Positions 26,840-36,721 of a DNA stretch of 64,000 nt are shown here, piece after piece. A model generated the notes under the pieces. That model searched no databases and was not told where the DNA came from. It was given only the letters and a program-made list of their open reading frames with translations. The DNA is taken from the NCBI GenBank assembly GCA_011089965.1, contig JAANAU010000004.1, positions 82,894 through 146,893 on the forward strand, written 5' to 3'. The stretch is from Magnetococcales bacterium. GTDB taxonomy: Bacteria; Pseudomonadota; Magnetococcia; Magnetococcales; Magnetaquicoccaceae. The number at the start of each line of letters is the position of its first letter. The first letter of the stretch is position 1. Position numbers and translations under genes: made by a program.

Positions 26840-27958
26840 ATGAGCACTGCCACCAAACCCGTGACTGTCCTGATTGTGGACGACTCAGCTGTCGTCCGCC
26901 AAACCCTGACCACCATCCTGGAATCCGATCCGCAAATCCAGGTGATCGGTCAGGCTCCGGATCCGTTCGTGGCTGCCGAAAAACTTAAAACTATGGTTCC
27001 AAATGTAATAACTTTAGATGTTGAAATGCCGCGCATGGATGGCATCACCTTCCTGAAAAAATTGATGACTCAGCATCCGATTCCAGTAGTTATGTGCTCT
27101 TCACTGACCGGCGAAGGGACCGAAACAGCTCTGCGCGCCCTGGAATATGGTGCCGTCGAAATCATCACCAAACCGCGCATGGGCACCAAGGAGTTTCTGG
27201 AAGAGTCCCGCATTCGCATCTGTGATGCAGTCAAGGCCGCAGCCTTTACCAATGTCAAAAACCGCGTTCCCATCCGGGCAACCGCTGCCAATAACGGCAC
27301 AGGGGCCATTCAACCCAGAGTCTCCCCCAAACTGACCGCAGACGCCATGCTGCCCCCCCCGGACCCCGGCTCCCGCGCCATGAGTCAAACCACTGAAAAA
27401 TTGATCATCGTGGGTGCATCGACCGGTGGTACCGAGGCATTGCGGGTGTTTCTGGAAGCCCTGCCTGCCGATGCCCCTGGCATTGTCATCGTGCAACACA
27501 TGCCGGAAAATTTCACCCGCGCCTTTGCCGACCGGTTGAACAGCCTCTGTCAGATCACGGTCAAAGAGGCAGCAGACAACGACTCCGTGGTGCGGGGACG
27601 CGCCCTGATTGCCCCTGGAAACAAACATACCATGCTCAAACGCAGCGGCGCTCGTTACTATGTGGAGGTGCGCGACGGCCCTCTGGTCAGCCGCCATCGC
27701 CCCTCTGTGGATGTCCTGTTCCGCTCCGCAGCCCGCTATGGGGGCAAAAACTGCGTGGGTGTGATCATGACCGGCATGGGCGATGATGGCGCACGGGGCA
27801 TGCTGGAGATGAAAAATGCCGGGGCTGCGACCATTGCCCAGGATGAACAATCCTGTGTGGTCTTTGGCATGCCCAAAGAGGCGATCAAACACGGCGGGGT
27901 CGATATCATCAAACCCCTCGACAAAATCGCTGCCGAAGTGTTGCGTCTGTGTAATTGA
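26840..27958 (+). CDS. cheB: Chemotaxis protein-glutamate methylesterase/deamidase
   Basis: A 372-residue CheB. The receiver domain has acceptor Asp60 ([12 protein letters not shown]) and Lys in IITKPRMG. A Pro/Ala-rich linker follows (about 135-185). The esterase domain has the Ser194-His220-Asp triad: [20 protein letters not shown] and [10 protein letters not shown] (Asp315 or 316). It demethylates chemoreceptors to reset sensitivity. cheR follows 51 bp downstream, but cheA, cheW and cheY are absent from the window, so the main che cluster lies elsewhere. The start ATG matches the receiver N-terminus. Confidence 0.96.
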   Translation: MSTATKPVTVLIVDDSAVVRQTLTTILESDPQIQVIGQAPDPFVAAEKLKTMVPNVITLDVEMPRMDGITFLKKLMTQHPIPVVMCSSLTGEGTETALRALEYGAVEIITKPRMGTKEFLEESRIRICDAVKAAAFTNVKNRVPIRATAANNGTGAIQPRVSPKLTADAMLPPPDPGSRAMSQTTEKLIIVGASTGGTEALRVFLEALPADAPGIVIVQHMPENFTRAFADRLNSLCQITVKEAADNDSVVRGRALIAPGNKHTMLKRSGARYYVEVRDGPLVSRHRPSVDVLFRSAARYGGKNCVGVIMTGMGDDGARGMLEMKNAGAATIAQDEQSCVVFGMPKEAIKHGGVDIIKPLDKIAAEVLRLCN

Positions 27959-28009
27959 TGGATTGACTGACACCGCCCACCATGTGGGTTGCGACAAGGA
28001 TGGAGCTGG

Positions 28010-28882
28010 ATGAATACCTCTCATGCCGATCACGATCCGCACGCCGGAATCTCAGACAAGGATTTCCAACGTCTGAGTGAATTCATTTACACCCAGTGCG
28101 GCATCATGATGCCACCAAGCAAAAAAACCATGCTTACGGCCCGCATCCAGAAACGGTTGCGCCAGGTCGGCATGCACTCGTTCAAAGAATATATCGACTG
28201 GGTGCTCGACCCCTCCCAATCGGGTGAAGAGCTGATTCAGTTCATCGACATCGTCACCACCAACAAAACCGATTTTTTCCGCGAACCCGCCCACTTTGAA
28301 TTTCTCGCCCAGACCGCCCTTCCGGAGTTGATCAAAACCTCCGGAGCAGGGGTGCGTCGTGAATTGATGATCTGGAGCGCCGGTTGCTCCACCGGTGAAG
28401 AGCCGTACACCCTGGCCATGGTGCTGCGTGAATTTGCCCAACACTATCCGGGCATCAACTTTCGCGCCCGCATTCTGGCCACCGACATCTCCAGTCGGGT
28501 ATTGCGCACCGCATCAGACGCTGTCTACGATATGGACAAGGTCGGTCCGGTCCCTTTGGGTCTGAAACGCAAATACCTCCTCAAAAGCAAAGATCCCACC
28601 AAAAAACTGGTACGCATTGCACCGGATATCCGCGCCATGGTCAACTTCCGCCGATTGAACTTCATGGATGCCGATTTTGGTCTGCGCGAAAAAATGGATA
28701 TCATCTTCTGCCGCAATGTCATCATCTACTTTGACCGTCCCACCCAGGAACGGTTGATCAACAAATTCTGCCGGTATCTCTCTCCGGGTGGTTTTCTGTT
28801 TGTTGGCCACTCCGAAACCCTCAACAATCTGAAGGTTCCCGTGGTACAAGCCGCTCCCACCATCTATCGTCTGCCCGGTTGA
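28010..28882 (+). CDS. cheR: Chemotaxis protein methyltransferase
   Basis: A 290-residue CheR. The all-helical N-terminal domain (KDFQRLSEFIYTQCGIMM; KRLRQVGMHSFKEYIDWV) is followed by the SAM-binding domain with IWSAGCSTGEEPYTLAM and IIFCRNVIIYFD. It methylates glutamates of chemoreceptors. The ATG at 28010 follows GGAG by 6-7 nt. It ends 6 bp from the convergent lytic transglycosylase gene. Its partner receptor may be the one at 34440, whose tail fits a CheR-binding pentapeptide. Confidence 0.96.
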   Translation: MNTSHADHDPHAGISDKDFQRLSEFIYTQCGIMMPPSKKTMLTARIQKRLRQVGMHSFKEYIDWVLDPSQSGEELIQFIDIVTTNKTDFFREPAHFEFLAQTALPELIKTSGAGVRRELMIWSAGCSTGEEPYTLAMVLREFAQHYPGINFRARILATDISSRVLRTASDAVYDMDKVGPVPLGLKRKYLLKSKDPTKKLVRIAPDIRAMVNFRRLNFMDADFGLREKMDIIFCRNVIIYFDRPTQERLINKFCRYLSPGGFLFVGHSETLNNLKVPVVQAAPTIYRLPG

Positions 28883-28888
28883 TGCGCA

Positions 28889-30871
28889 TCAGGGCATGGA
28901 GATCGGGGCCAACACCGCCTCTCCAGGTCCGCCAACCGCCATATCGGCCTGAATCGAGGCCGAACCTGTCAACAGCAACTGATAAACACCCATCCCGGTC
29001 AGCACCTTTTTGACATAATTGCGGGTTTCGGCAATCGGAATCCCTTCAATAAAGGTCATGGGATCCTTGTGCAACCGCTCTTCCCGCCACTGCCTGGCAC
29101 GCCCAGGCCCGGCATTATATCCCACCAATGCCAACACCACATCGCCATCAAACTGCTTCAACATGCGCCGCATGTATGCCTGTCCCAAAGCCATGTTGTA
29201 ACCCGGCGTCTGCAACCGCATGCGCGTGGCTTCGGGAAAACGGGAGAGACGTGCTTCGGAACGGGCCGTCTCCGGCATCAATTGCATCACTCCAAAAGCC
29301 TTGGCCGAAGATTCGGCGCGCGGAAAAAATTGACTCTCCTGACGCGATGTCGCCCAAATCAGAGCCTGGGAAAGCTGCCACCCCCCATCCGGCATCCACC
29401 TGGGCATGGGAAACAGCCCACGCCAGAACGTCCGCTCCTTGCGATGCAGCTCCGAAGCCAGCTTCAATGCCAACTCCGCCACCCCAAAACGGATGGCCAG
29501 ACACAATCGCTCCTCACTGTTCAACCCGACCCGCTCCCCCAATCGCATGATCTCCGGCCCGGCATACCACTCCCGTCCCACAGCGTGCAACAGCTTTGGC
29601 ACCTCCAGATCCGCCTCCGTAATCTTGGGTGATGTTCCCTGATCCGGACAAACGGGATCCGGATCAGTCAATTTGGGCAGAGATCCCCTCAACTCTTCGT
29701 GTGCCAACTGACCATGCAGCGTATCCAAATGGCGGGACGCCCCTTCCAATAACACCGAACGCTCGGAAGGGTTGTCAGTCAAACGGGCTGCCCAATACCC
29801 ACCCTGGGCACGACCAGCCGGTGTCACCCCTTCCCGGGCCATCCGTCGAAACAGCTCACCAGCCCGCCCACGCTCACCCAGATTGAAAGCACTCCAGCCG
29901 GCCAACCAGGCCGAATCCTCCAGAGCACCCCCTTTTTCTCGCACATTCTCTTCCAAAATCAACAGGGCACTCCGATACTCCTGTTTGGAAAAGATCAACT
30001 GCCGTCCCAACCAGTAACGCCATTTCTGACGATCTTCGACAGCCAGCTCCGCACCCTGACTTCCGACCAGCCACTCCTGCATGCGGCTGACCGCTCCCTG
30101 CTTTTGCAACAGATCAAACCGTTCGCGCCACACCTCCCGACGCTCGGGCTGGGTCAATGTCAACCCGGTCAACACAGCAGGGAATTGGCCATCTCCCCGA
30201 CGTGCGGCGTCCAAGGCCCGAAAGAAACCCTGTCTGGCCTCTGGCAACTGACGCAATACCGCAGCCAGGCTGTTGACATCCCGACCAGCCAGACTGCGTG
30301 CACGTGCTTCGTGATCGGCCTGGGTCAATCTGGATTGAAAGGGATGCTCCTGGCCGATCTTCAGATGGGACTCCGCACCTTCCCGGTACAGTTCACGCCA
30401 CAAGGCCAAGGCATCATCGCCCCGCTCGGCACGCAACAACCCCCCCAAACGGAGCTGGCGTGCGGACTGGGATTTGGGAGGATGCTGCACAAACCAGTTC
30501 TCAGCCCGCTCTCCGCCGATATCGACCAGCCGTTTCTCCAGCACCTTCAAGACCCGATCCCCTTGCGGATGGTTGGGCCACTGCCGGACAAAGGAGTCCA
30601 ATTGCTCAATCGACGCGGGTTGATCCGGGTGCAGCATCAACTCCAGTTCCAGATACGACGCCAGCAGATCGTGTCTGGGCCACGCGGTCCGATCCTGGAG
30701 CGATTCCAACGAGGAATCCTGCTCCAATACGGCAAAGCGACGCCGGTATTCCTGTATCACCTCCTCCTCACTGCTTGCACCGACCGTGAGTGCAGGCAGC
30801 CACCACAAACCCAGGATGAGTGTCAAGATAAGTCGCACGACCAAAGTTCCTTGCCTCAAGAGAGAGTCCAA
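28889..30871 (-). CDS. slt: Soluble lytic murein transglycosylase
   Basis: A 660-residue Slt70-like enzyme with a signal peptide (about 1-32, ending VGASS). A long superhelical tetratricopeptide-like U domain (about 35-440) precedes the SLT catalytic domain (about 495-620). The catalytic Glu512 lies in ATSRQESQFFPRAESSAKAFGVMQLMPETA-type sequence, followed by YNAGPGRARQW. It cleaves peptidoglycan strands to 1,6-anhydro products in the periplasm. It lies downstream of the Rpn, ftsY and thioredoxin-like genes on the same strand, with a 15-bp gap to the Rpn gene. Confidence 0.94.
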   Translation of the reverse strand: MDSLLRQGTLVVRLILTLILGLWWLPALTVGASSEEEVIQEYRRRFAVLEQDSSLESLQDRTAWPRHDLLASYLELELMLHPDQPASIEQLDSFVRQWPNHPQGDRVLKVLEKRLVDIGGERAENWFVQHPPKSQSARQLRLGGLLRAERGDDALALWRELYREGAESHLKIGQEHPFQSRLTQADHEARARSLAGRDVNSLAAVLRQLPEARQGFFRALDAARRGDGQFPAVLTGLTLTQPERREVWRERFDLLQKQGAVSRMQEWLVGSQGAELAVEDRQKWRYWLGRQLIFSKQEYRSALLILEENVREKGGALEDSAWLAGWSAFNLGERGRAGELFRRMAREGVTPAGRAQGGYWAARLTDNPSERSVLLEGASRHLDTLHGQLAHEELRGSLPKLTDPDPVCPDQGTSPKITEADLEVPKLLHAVGREWYAGPEIMRLGERVGLNSEERLCLAIRFGVAELALKLASELHRKERTFWRGLFPMPRWMPDGGWQLSQALIWATSRQESQFFPRAESSAKAFGVMQLMPETARSEARLSRFPEATRMRLQTPGYNMALGQAYMRRMLKQFDGDVVLALVGYNAGPGRARQWREERLHKDPMTFIEGIPIAETRNYVKKVLTGMGVYQLLLTGSASIQADMAVGGPGEAVLAPISMP

Positions 30872-30886
30872 TGCACCCGATACTGC

Positions 30887-31876
30887 TTACCGTGAATCTG
30901 CAAATACGGCATCCAGGGTGGTGGCATCCACAAAACGCATCCCCCACTTGCGCAAAGATGCCACCTCGGCATGATCGATTCTGTCATGAACAGCCTTGGG
31001 TAATGCACCAAAACGGTGCTGCAACAGACGAGTCAACATCTTGGCCTCACCTCTTCTAACCCCTTTTCTCATACCTTTCTTCAGACCTTTTTCCAGACCT
31101 TTTTCCAGACCTTTTTCCAGACCAGAACGTTCAAAACTTGTTACATACGGCATATGATTGTCCTCCTCAAAAGCGATGATCTCTGCTCTAAGTTGGTCCG
31201 CCAACTCCTTGGGCAAGAACAGTGCCCAATCAATAAATTTCAGCAATGCAATCACCCGTTGACGATCATAACCACTCTGATACAAACGACGCATCAGACT
31301 CCATTTCATCTGATAGCGTTCCTGGGGATGATGACGGGTTTCCATGGCATGCAAATGGGCCAGTACAACCATGGCAAACGGATTTCCTGACTGCATCAAA
31401 TCCGCTTCCGAATAATCCAGCAACTTGATCGCAGTATACCGATAGCTTTGACAAGTACCCCATAACTCATAGTGAAACTCGGTTGGTCGCCACTCCGGAT
31501 TTCTATCGGCCAAGATGGCCAGACTGACCACAGGACGTTGATACAGATCATAGGCCCGATATTGGTAAACATACATGCGCGACGAAAAATGGGGTTGCCG
31601 GTCCCCTTGAATCTCAATATGTATCAGAACCCACTGCTCGCTGCCATCACGGTGCCAAACCTTCACCAGTTTATCCATGCGGCGGTTGCCAACCTTGGCG
31701 TCGCGCGTGATTCGAGCCAATTCCGTATCCAGGAATTCATACCCACGCTGCCAATCGATGTCATCGTGAGCCTCTGGCAGAAAAAAAGCCAAAAAATCCC
31801 GAAAACAGGCATCGACAATCTCTTTCCAGGGCACATCAAATTCATCTCGCGTCGGTTTCTGTCTGCGCACGCGCAC
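30887..31876 (-). CDS. Rpn-family PD-(D/E)XK nuclease/putative transposase-like protein with DUF4351 tail
   Basis: About 329 residues. The N-terminal core (DVPWKEIVDACFRDFLAFFLPEAH, then GYEFLDTEL...KLVKVWHRDGSEQWVLIHIEIQGDRQPHFSSRMYVYQY, in which the WVLIHIEIQG strand carries the nuclease ExQ motif) is the Rpn/PD-(D/E)XK family. A charged LEKG repeat precedes a DUF4351 segment (LTRLLQHRFGALP). Relatives cut DNA and raise recombination. I choose the GTG at 31876 because GGAGG lies 6 nt upstream and family members start just before this point; a longer frame to 31966 would overlap ftsY by 68 bp. These genes are mobile and multi-copy in many genomes, so it is probably acquired. Confidence 0.85.
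   Translation of the reverse strand: MRVRRQKPTRDEFDVPWKEIVDACFRDFLAFFLPEAHDDIDWQRGYEFLDTELARITRDAKVGNRRMDKLVKVWHRDGSEQWVLIHIEIQGDRQPHFSSRMYVYQYRAYDLYQRPVVSLAILADRNPEWRPTEFHYELWGTCQSYRYTAIKLLDYSEADLMQSGNPFAMVVLAHLHAMETRHHPQERYQMKWSLMRRLYQSGYDRQRVIALLKFIDWALFLPKELADQLRAEIIAFEEDNHMPYVTSFERSGLEKGLEKGLEKGLKKGMRKGVRRGEAKMLTRLLQHRFGALPKAVHDRIDHAEVASLRKWGMRFVDATTLDAVFADSR
31073..31120. repeat. Four tandem 12-bp units inside the Rpn-family gene
   Basis: Four copies of ACCTTTTTCCAG (the first with one substitution pair) are tandem. On the coding strand they specify LEKG repeated, joining the nuclease core to the C-terminal domain. Because the unit is 12 bp, slippage changes linker length without breaking the frame. 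Confidence 0.95.
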
Positions 31877-31898
31877 GGCATCCCTCCATAACACGTTA

Positions 31899-32807
31899 TC
31901 AAAACAGGGCTTCGACAAATTGTCTGGGATCAAAAGGCCGCAAATCCTCCAACCCTTCCCCAACACCGATATAACGGACCGGCAGTTTGAACTTCTCGCT
32001 CAACCCCACCACCACGCCCCCCTTGGCTGTACCGTCCAGTTTGGTGATGACCAGACCGGTGATGCCAATGGCTTCATGAAACTTCTGCACCTGACTGATC
32101 GCATTCTGTCCAGTGGTGCCATCCAGTACCAGCAATGTTTCATGAGGAGCCGACGGGTCCAGGCGTCCCAGAACACGTTTGATTTTCTTCAGCTCTTCCA
32201 TCAGGTTGCTTTTGGTATGGAGTCGTCCCGCCGTATCGGCGATCAACACGTCATATCTGCGCGCCCGGGCAGCGGCAAAAGCATCATGCACGACCGAAGC
32301 GGCATCCGCATCCTGACCCTGGGAAATGACCAGACAACCACACCGTTCACCCCACTTCTGCAACTGGGCCACAGCCGCTGCCCGATAGGTATCACCGGCT
32401 GCCAACAGCACCTTTTCATGATTGGATTGATAAAAGGCGGCCAACTTGCCAATGGTTGTGGTCTTCCCAACCCCGTTCACACCCACCACCAGGATCACCC
32501 AGGGATGAACCCGTTGCGATGGCACAACCCCCTGCTCCACTGCCTCCAGATGGGCACGAATGGTGTCACGCAACGCCTCGCGCATGGCATTGGCATCTTT
32601 CTTCTGCTTGCGATCCAACCGTTCTTTGGCCTCGCGGACAATGGCCGAGGCGGTCTCCACCCCAAAATCGGCCATGACCAACTGATCTTCCAGCTCCTCC
32701 AGGAGCGCCTCATCCACCTTGCCGCCGATGAACAGCTCTTCCAGAGGGGTATTGAGGAGTTGCCGCGTTTTTGCCAGCCCCTCTTTCAAACGCGCAAAAA
32801 AAGACAT
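31899..32807 (-). CDS. ftsY: Signal recognition particle receptor FtsY
   Basis: A 302-residue SRP GTPase of the short type, lacking the long acidic N-terminal A domain of E. coli FtsY. The N domain (1-95) is followed by the G domain with GVNGVGKTTTIGKLA, DTAGRLHTK, and TKLDGTAKGG. It docks SRP-ribosome complexes at the membrane. It lies 41 bp after the thioredoxin-like gene. In many bacteria ftsY is next to ftsE/ftsX; here it is followed by an Rpn gene, perhaps an insertion that disrupted that neighbourhood. Confidence 0.97.
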   Translation of the reverse strand: MSFFARLKEGLAKTRQLLNTPLEELFIGGKVDEALLEELEDQLVMADFGVETASAIVREAKERLDRKQKKDANAMREALRDTIRAHLEAVEQGVVPSQRVHPWVILVVGVNGVGKTTTIGKLAAFYQSNHEKVLLAAGDTYRAAAVAQLQKWGERCGCLVISQGQDADAASVVHDAFAAARARRYDVLIADTAGRLHTKSNLMEELKKIKRVLGRLDPSAPHETLLVLDGTTGQNAISQVQKFHEAIGITGLVITKLDGTAKGGVVVGLSEKFKLPVRYIGVGEGLEDLRPFDPRQFVEALF

Positions 32808-32848
32808 GAACTCAGATCTCCCTTCCAGACAGATTCATGGGGGCACAC

Positions 32849-33262
32849 CTAGGGCCGAGCCATCCGCTCCAATTCACTCCAGAACGGCTCCTCGCCCCGA
32901 TAGCCGCGAAACCGACCCAACTCCCGACCCTGACGATCCATCAGCAGAAAAGTCGGATAAAAACGCACCTCCCACACCTTGGCCTCCCACTCTTTCGGCG
33001 GGGCGAAATTATCCACCACCACCAGAGGAAACTTTTGACCCAGATCGGTTTTCGGATAGACAGGGGCCACGGTTTGCATGAAATCCTTGCAATATGGGCA
33101 GAAGTCGGTCACAAACACAACCAGTTGTCCCTCGACTCCCCGTCTGTCCGGGGCTGCCAGGAGACCTCCTGTCCAGATCAACGCCAACAGGATAACCAAC
33201 AACAGCAAGCGATGACGGCGTTCCAAAGTTTCAATCATCCAGAGAAAAAAGATCAAACCCAT
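32849..33262 (-). CDS. Membrane-anchored thioredoxin-fold protein
   Basis: About 137 residues. A hydrophobic anchor (RLLLLVILLALIWTGGLLAA) is followed by a thioredoxin fold with the CPYC redox motif (FVTDFCPYCKDFM) and a cis-Pro in VRFYPTFLLMDRQG. It probably faces the periplasm and reduces or isomerises disulfides, like SoxW/TlpA relatives. I take the ATG at 33262; 33238 (MIETLERRH) is equally plausible. The longest frame (33343) would overlap the divergent glycosyltransferase start. The partner protein is unknown. Confidence 0.8.
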   Translation of the reverse strand: MGLIFFLWMIETLERRHRLLLLVILLALIWTGGLLAAPDRRGVEGQLVVFVTDFCPYCKDFMQTVAPVYPKTDLGQKFPLVVVDNFAPPKEWEAKVWEVRFYPTFLLMDRQGRELGRFRGYRGEEPFWSELERMARP

Positions 33263-33330
33263 GTGCTGACACCACCATACAGAATTCCGCTCACGATTGC
33301 AAAACTCCCCTTGCAGATGCCGATCAAAAC

Positions 33331-34377
33331 ATGACCGCCCCAACCCTGTCCATCATCATTCCAACCTGCAATGAAATCAACACACTGCCCCATTTGATTG
33401 CGCAACTGCGCCAGCAGATCGGTGTGGAACCGGAAATCGTGATTGCGGATGGATGTTCCACCGATGGCACCCCGGAGTGGGCCAGATCAGAGGGCATACG
33501 GGTGGTTGCCTGCCCGCAACGGGGACGGGGAGCACAAATGAATGCCGGAGCACACGCCAGCACCGGAAGCGAACTCTTGTTCTTGCATGCCGACTCCGGC
33601 ATGCCGGATATCACCTTGCTCCAACAAGCCATGCACTGTATGCAGACATACCGTCTGGCAGGCCAGAAACACTGCGCCGGACACTTCTCCATCCGCTTCA
33701 TTGATACGGCAGGCACCTGGCATCCCTTGCTGCGCTATCTGGAAAAAAAAAGCCTGCTCAATCGACCCGAGTGCATTCATGGCGACCGGGGCATGTGGTT
33801 GTCACGAAGCTTTTTTTTTGAGTTGGGTGGTTTCCGTACAGACCTGCCTTTTCTGGAAGATCAACAGATCGCCCACCGTGTTGCCCAACAGGGGCAGTGG
33901 ACCACTCTGCCGGGTTGCCTGGAAACCTCGGCCCGACGATTCCGCCAGGAAGGAACCCTCAAACGCACCCTGCTCAATGCCATGATTCTCACGGCCTTTC
34001 AGGCGGATTTCCAGGAGTTCCTCCAGCAGGCCCCGGCTCTTTATCGCACCCAGGAACACACGACAAATGTGCAATTGATCCCGTTTCTGCGCCTGGTTCA
34101 TCAACTCGATCAAGCCGCTGGCTGGCAACACGCCTGGCACCGGTGGCACAGAATCGGTCAGTCTCTCTGCGCTTCCTTTTGGCAATTTTTTTTCATGTTT
34201 GATCTGTTGGCCAACACGCTGCGCACAGAGGATCGTTTCCCGGCGATCCTGTTTCATGACAGGACTATTCAACCACTTCTCAAGCGTTTGCCATGCGCAT
34301 GGATCCCCGCCATATTGATTAGGTATATCTTAATTTTGATTGAAACCCCCTTTGCGTTTGCAAGATATGCATGTTAA
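33331..34377 (+). CDS. Family 2 glycosyltransferase (TIGR04283-like)
   Basis: A 348-residue protein. The GT-A nucleotide-binding start LSIIIPTCNEINTLPHLIAQL is followed by IVIADGCSTDGTPEWA, the acceptor-side segment GRGAQMNAGAHASTGSELLFLHADS, and GDRGMWLSRSFFFELGGF. These match the rSAM/selenodomain-associated (TIGR04283) GT2 group through about residue 225. A C-terminal extension of about 120 residues ends in a hydrophobic segment. Products of this group are poorly known; arsenosugar synthesis is one described role. It stands alone between divergent and downstream chemoreceptor genes. Confidence 0.82.
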   Translation: MTAPTLSIIIPTCNEINTLPHLIAQLRQQIGVEPEIVIADGCSTDGTPEWARSEGIRVVACPQRGRGAQMNAGAHASTGSELLFLHADSGMPDITLLQQAMHCMQTYRLAGQKHCAGHFSIRFIDTAGTWHPLLRYLEKKSLLNRPECIHGDRGMWLSRSFFFELGGFRTDLPFLEDQQIAHRVAQQGQWTTLPGCLETSARRFRQEGTLKRTLLNAMILTAFQADFQEFLQQAPALYRTQEHTTNVQLIPFLRLVHQLDQAAGWQHAWHRWHRIGQSLCASFWQFFFMFDLLANTLRTEDRFPAILFHDRTIQPLLKRLPCAWIPAILIRYILILIETPFAFARYAC

Positions 34378-34401
34378 CATTCTATTCATCTATAGTATAA
34401 A
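34374..34401 (+). promoter_or_regulatory. Promoter of the dCache chemoreceptor gene
   Basis: TTAACA (34374-34379), a 16-nt spacer and TATAAA (34396-34401) lie about 40 bp before the start codon. The -35 overlaps the end of the glycosyltransferase gene. GTTAAC occurs twice nearby (34373 and 34406 region) and may be a regulator site. Confidence 0.5.
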
Positions 34402-34439
34402 TCACCGTTAACAATGTTACTTGCGGGGAGTAAAGATAC

Positions 34440-36503
34440 ATGCGACTGGCTGACATCAAGATGCGTCCGAAACTGCTGGGACTTTTCCTGCTGGTTGGTC
34501 TACTCCCCCTGGCCACTGCCGGATGGTATGCCACCAGTCAGGCGGAAAAAAACATCATGCAGCAGGCATTCAATCAATTGAATGCCGTGCAAGGGATCAA
34601 GAAAACACAAATCGAAAAGTACATGGCCGAACGCTTCGGTGATCTGAATGTCCTGGCCGCCTCCGGTGATGTTGCACGTGCCATCACCCATATCGAAGAG
34701 GCATTCGAGGCCGATGGCAAAAAAACCGGTGGCGCCAAATGGAATCAGGCCGTGGCCAGCTATACAAAATGGCTGGACCATTTCACCAAAGAGTACGGCT
34801 ATTATGATCTGTTTCTGATCGCTGCGGATGGGGATATCACCTACTCCTTTGCCAAGGAGTCGGATCTGGGACAAAACCTGATCACCGGCTCTTTGAACAG
34901 CAGCAGCCTGGGCAAGGCATTCAACAAGGCGATCAAGAATCACAACACCACCCTGGGCGACTTTGAGCCGTATGCCCCGTCCAAGGGCGAACCTGCTGCA
35001 TTCATTGTTGCGCCCATCATAGAAAACAATAAGTTGATCGGGGCTATCGGTCTGCAACTGTCTCTGGAGTCCATCAACGGGGTCATGCAACAACGGGACG
35101 GCATGGGTCAGAGCGGCGAGACCTATCTGGTGGGACCAGACAAACGCATGCGTTCCGACTCCTTCATTGACAAACAGGGCCATTCGGTGAAGGCTTCGTT
35201 TGCCGGGACGGTGGAAAAGAACGGTGTCGATACCGAAGGGAGCCGTGAGGCTCTGGCAGGCAAAAGCGGATCCAAGGTGATCATCGATTACAACGGCAAC
35301 CCGGTGTTGTCCAGTTATGCCCCTATCAAGGTTGGAGAGACGGTGTGGGCGGTATTGGCCGAGATTGATCTGTCCGAAGTGCGCATTCCCATCGACAATC
35401 TGATCTTTGCCATCATCTCCCTGGCTTTGGCCATGGCCGTGATCGTGGGCGTGGTGGCCATCTGGATTGCCAACAGCATTGCCAAGCCTTTGATCCAGGG
35501 GGTGGAGTTGACCCAGGCCGTGGCTGCCGGCAATCTGACGGCCACAACCAGCATCAACCAGAAAGACGAGATCGGTATTCTGGCCAACTCCCTGGAAGCC
35601 ATGATGACCAAATTGCGCGACGTGATCGGCGAGGTCTCCACAGCTGCCCAGCAAGTGGCTTCTGGCAGCAACGAGATCTCCAACTCGGCGCAGAATCTCT
35701 CCCAGGGAGCCACGGAACAGGCGGCATCGGTGGAAGAGACCTCTTCGGCCATGGAAGAGATGGCCTCGACCATTCAACAAAACACCGACAACTCCAATAC
35801 CACCCGCACCATTGCCCAAAAGGCGGCCAAGGATGCGGCAGAAGGTGGAGCTGCGGTCAATCAGGCTGTGACTGCGATGAAAGAGATTGCCGGCAAAATC
35901 GGCATCATCGAAGAGATTGCCCGCCAGACCAATCTGTTGGCCCTGAACGCTGCCATCGAGGCAGCCCGGGCGGGCGAGCACGGCAAAGGATTTGCGGTGG
36001 TGGCCGCCGAGGTGAGAAAACTGGCCGAACGCAGCCAGATTGCAGCAGGCGAAATCAGCCACCTCTCGGCATCCAGTGTCAGCATCTCGGAACGTGCCGG
36101 ACAGATCATCAACCAACTGGTTCCAGACATCCAGAAAACCGCAGAGCTGATCAAAGAAATTGCCGCTTCCAGCCAGGAGCAGAGCCAGGGAGCCTCCCAG
36201 ATCAACCAGGCGATTCAACAACTGGATCAGGTGATTCAACAGAATGCCGGCGCCTCGGAGGAGATGGCTGCCACTGCCGAAGAGTTGAATGCCCAGGCCG
36301 ATCTGATGCGTCAATCCATTGCGTTCTTCGACATTGGCACCGGCGGGAACCGTTCCATCACACCAGCCCGTACGCCAGCCCGCTCTGCTCCCGCCCCGGT
36401 GAAACGGATCACCACCACGGCCACTGCCCATCCCAAAGCACTGCCCGCTCCCGCCAGAAAAGGAGCCAAAGGGGCCTCGGATGACGAATTCGAGTCGTTC
36501 TGA
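34440..36503 (+). CDS. Methyl-accepting chemotaxis protein with dCache-type sensor
   Basis: A 687-residue receptor. TM1 lies at about 12-30. A periplasmic dCache-like domain (about 35-315) has the family segments [24 protein letters not shown] and [19 protein letters not shown]2 lies at about 322-345, then HAMP (about 346-400). The signalling hairpin tip is [20 protein letters not shown], as in CheA-binding receptors. The C-terminal tail is a Pro/Ala-rich linker ending DDEFESF, which fits the x-[WFY]-x-x-[WFY] pattern of a CheR-tethering pentapeptide. It senses a small ligand, probably an amino or organic acid; this cannot be told here. Confidence 0.94.
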   Translation: MRLADIKMRPKLLGLFLLVGLLPLATAGWYATSQAEKNIMQQAFNQLNAVQGIKKTQIEKYMAERFGDLNVLAASGDVARAITHIEEAFEADGKKTGGAKWNQAVASYTKWLDHFTKEYGYYDLFLIAADGDITYSFAKESDLGQNLITGSLNSSSLGKAFNKAIKNHNTTLGDFEPYAPSKGEPAAFIVAPIIENNKLIGAIGLQLSLESINGVMQQRDGMGQSGETYLVGPDKRMRSDSFIDKQGHSVKASFAGTVEKNGVDTEGSREALAGKSGSKVIIDYNGNPVLSSYAPIKVGETVWAVLAEIDLSEVRIPIDNLIFAIISLALAMAVIVGVVAIWIANSIAKPLIQGVELTQAVAAGNLTATTSINQKDEIGILANSLEAMMTKLRDVIGEVSTAAQQVASGSNEISNSAQNLSQGATEQAASVEETSSAMEEMASTIQQNTDNSNTTRTIAQKAAKDAAEGGAAVNQAVTAMKEIAGKIGIIEEIARQTNLLALNAAIEAARAGEHGKGFAVVAAEVRKLAERSQIAAGEISHLSASSVSISERAGQIINQLVPDIQKTAELIKEIAASSQEQSQGASQINQAIQQLDQVIQQNAGASEEMAATAEELNAQADLMRQSIAFFDIGTGGNRSITPARTPARSAPAPVKRITTTATAHPKALPAPARKGAKGASDDEFESF

Positions 36504-36518
36504 CCCTTGACAACCTCC

Positions 36519-36557
36519 ACGCTTGCCAACTCTCTCTGTAGGATGGTTGGCAAGCGT
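36519..36557. terminator. 12-bp hairpin after the chemoreceptor gene
   Basis: ACGCTTGCCAAC (36519-36530) and GTTGGCAAGCGT (36546-36557) pair perfectly, with a 15-nt loop, 16 bp after the receptor stop. There is no U-tract, so termination may be Rho-dependent. A second weaker pair, CCGGACAGA and TCTGTCCGG, brackets the following 60 bp before kup. Confidence 0.5.
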
Positions 36558-36721
36558 CCCTCCCCGGACAGACAACTGCTCCATGATCGGATCTTGATGA
36601 AATCCTGATATCTGTCCGGTCTGATTTGATCCGATTCTGACACGGTTTCATCTATTCTGCATGATATGAGCCTGCATCATTCAGGCAACAATCAACCAGC
36701 AGAATCATGGAGCATTGTCGC

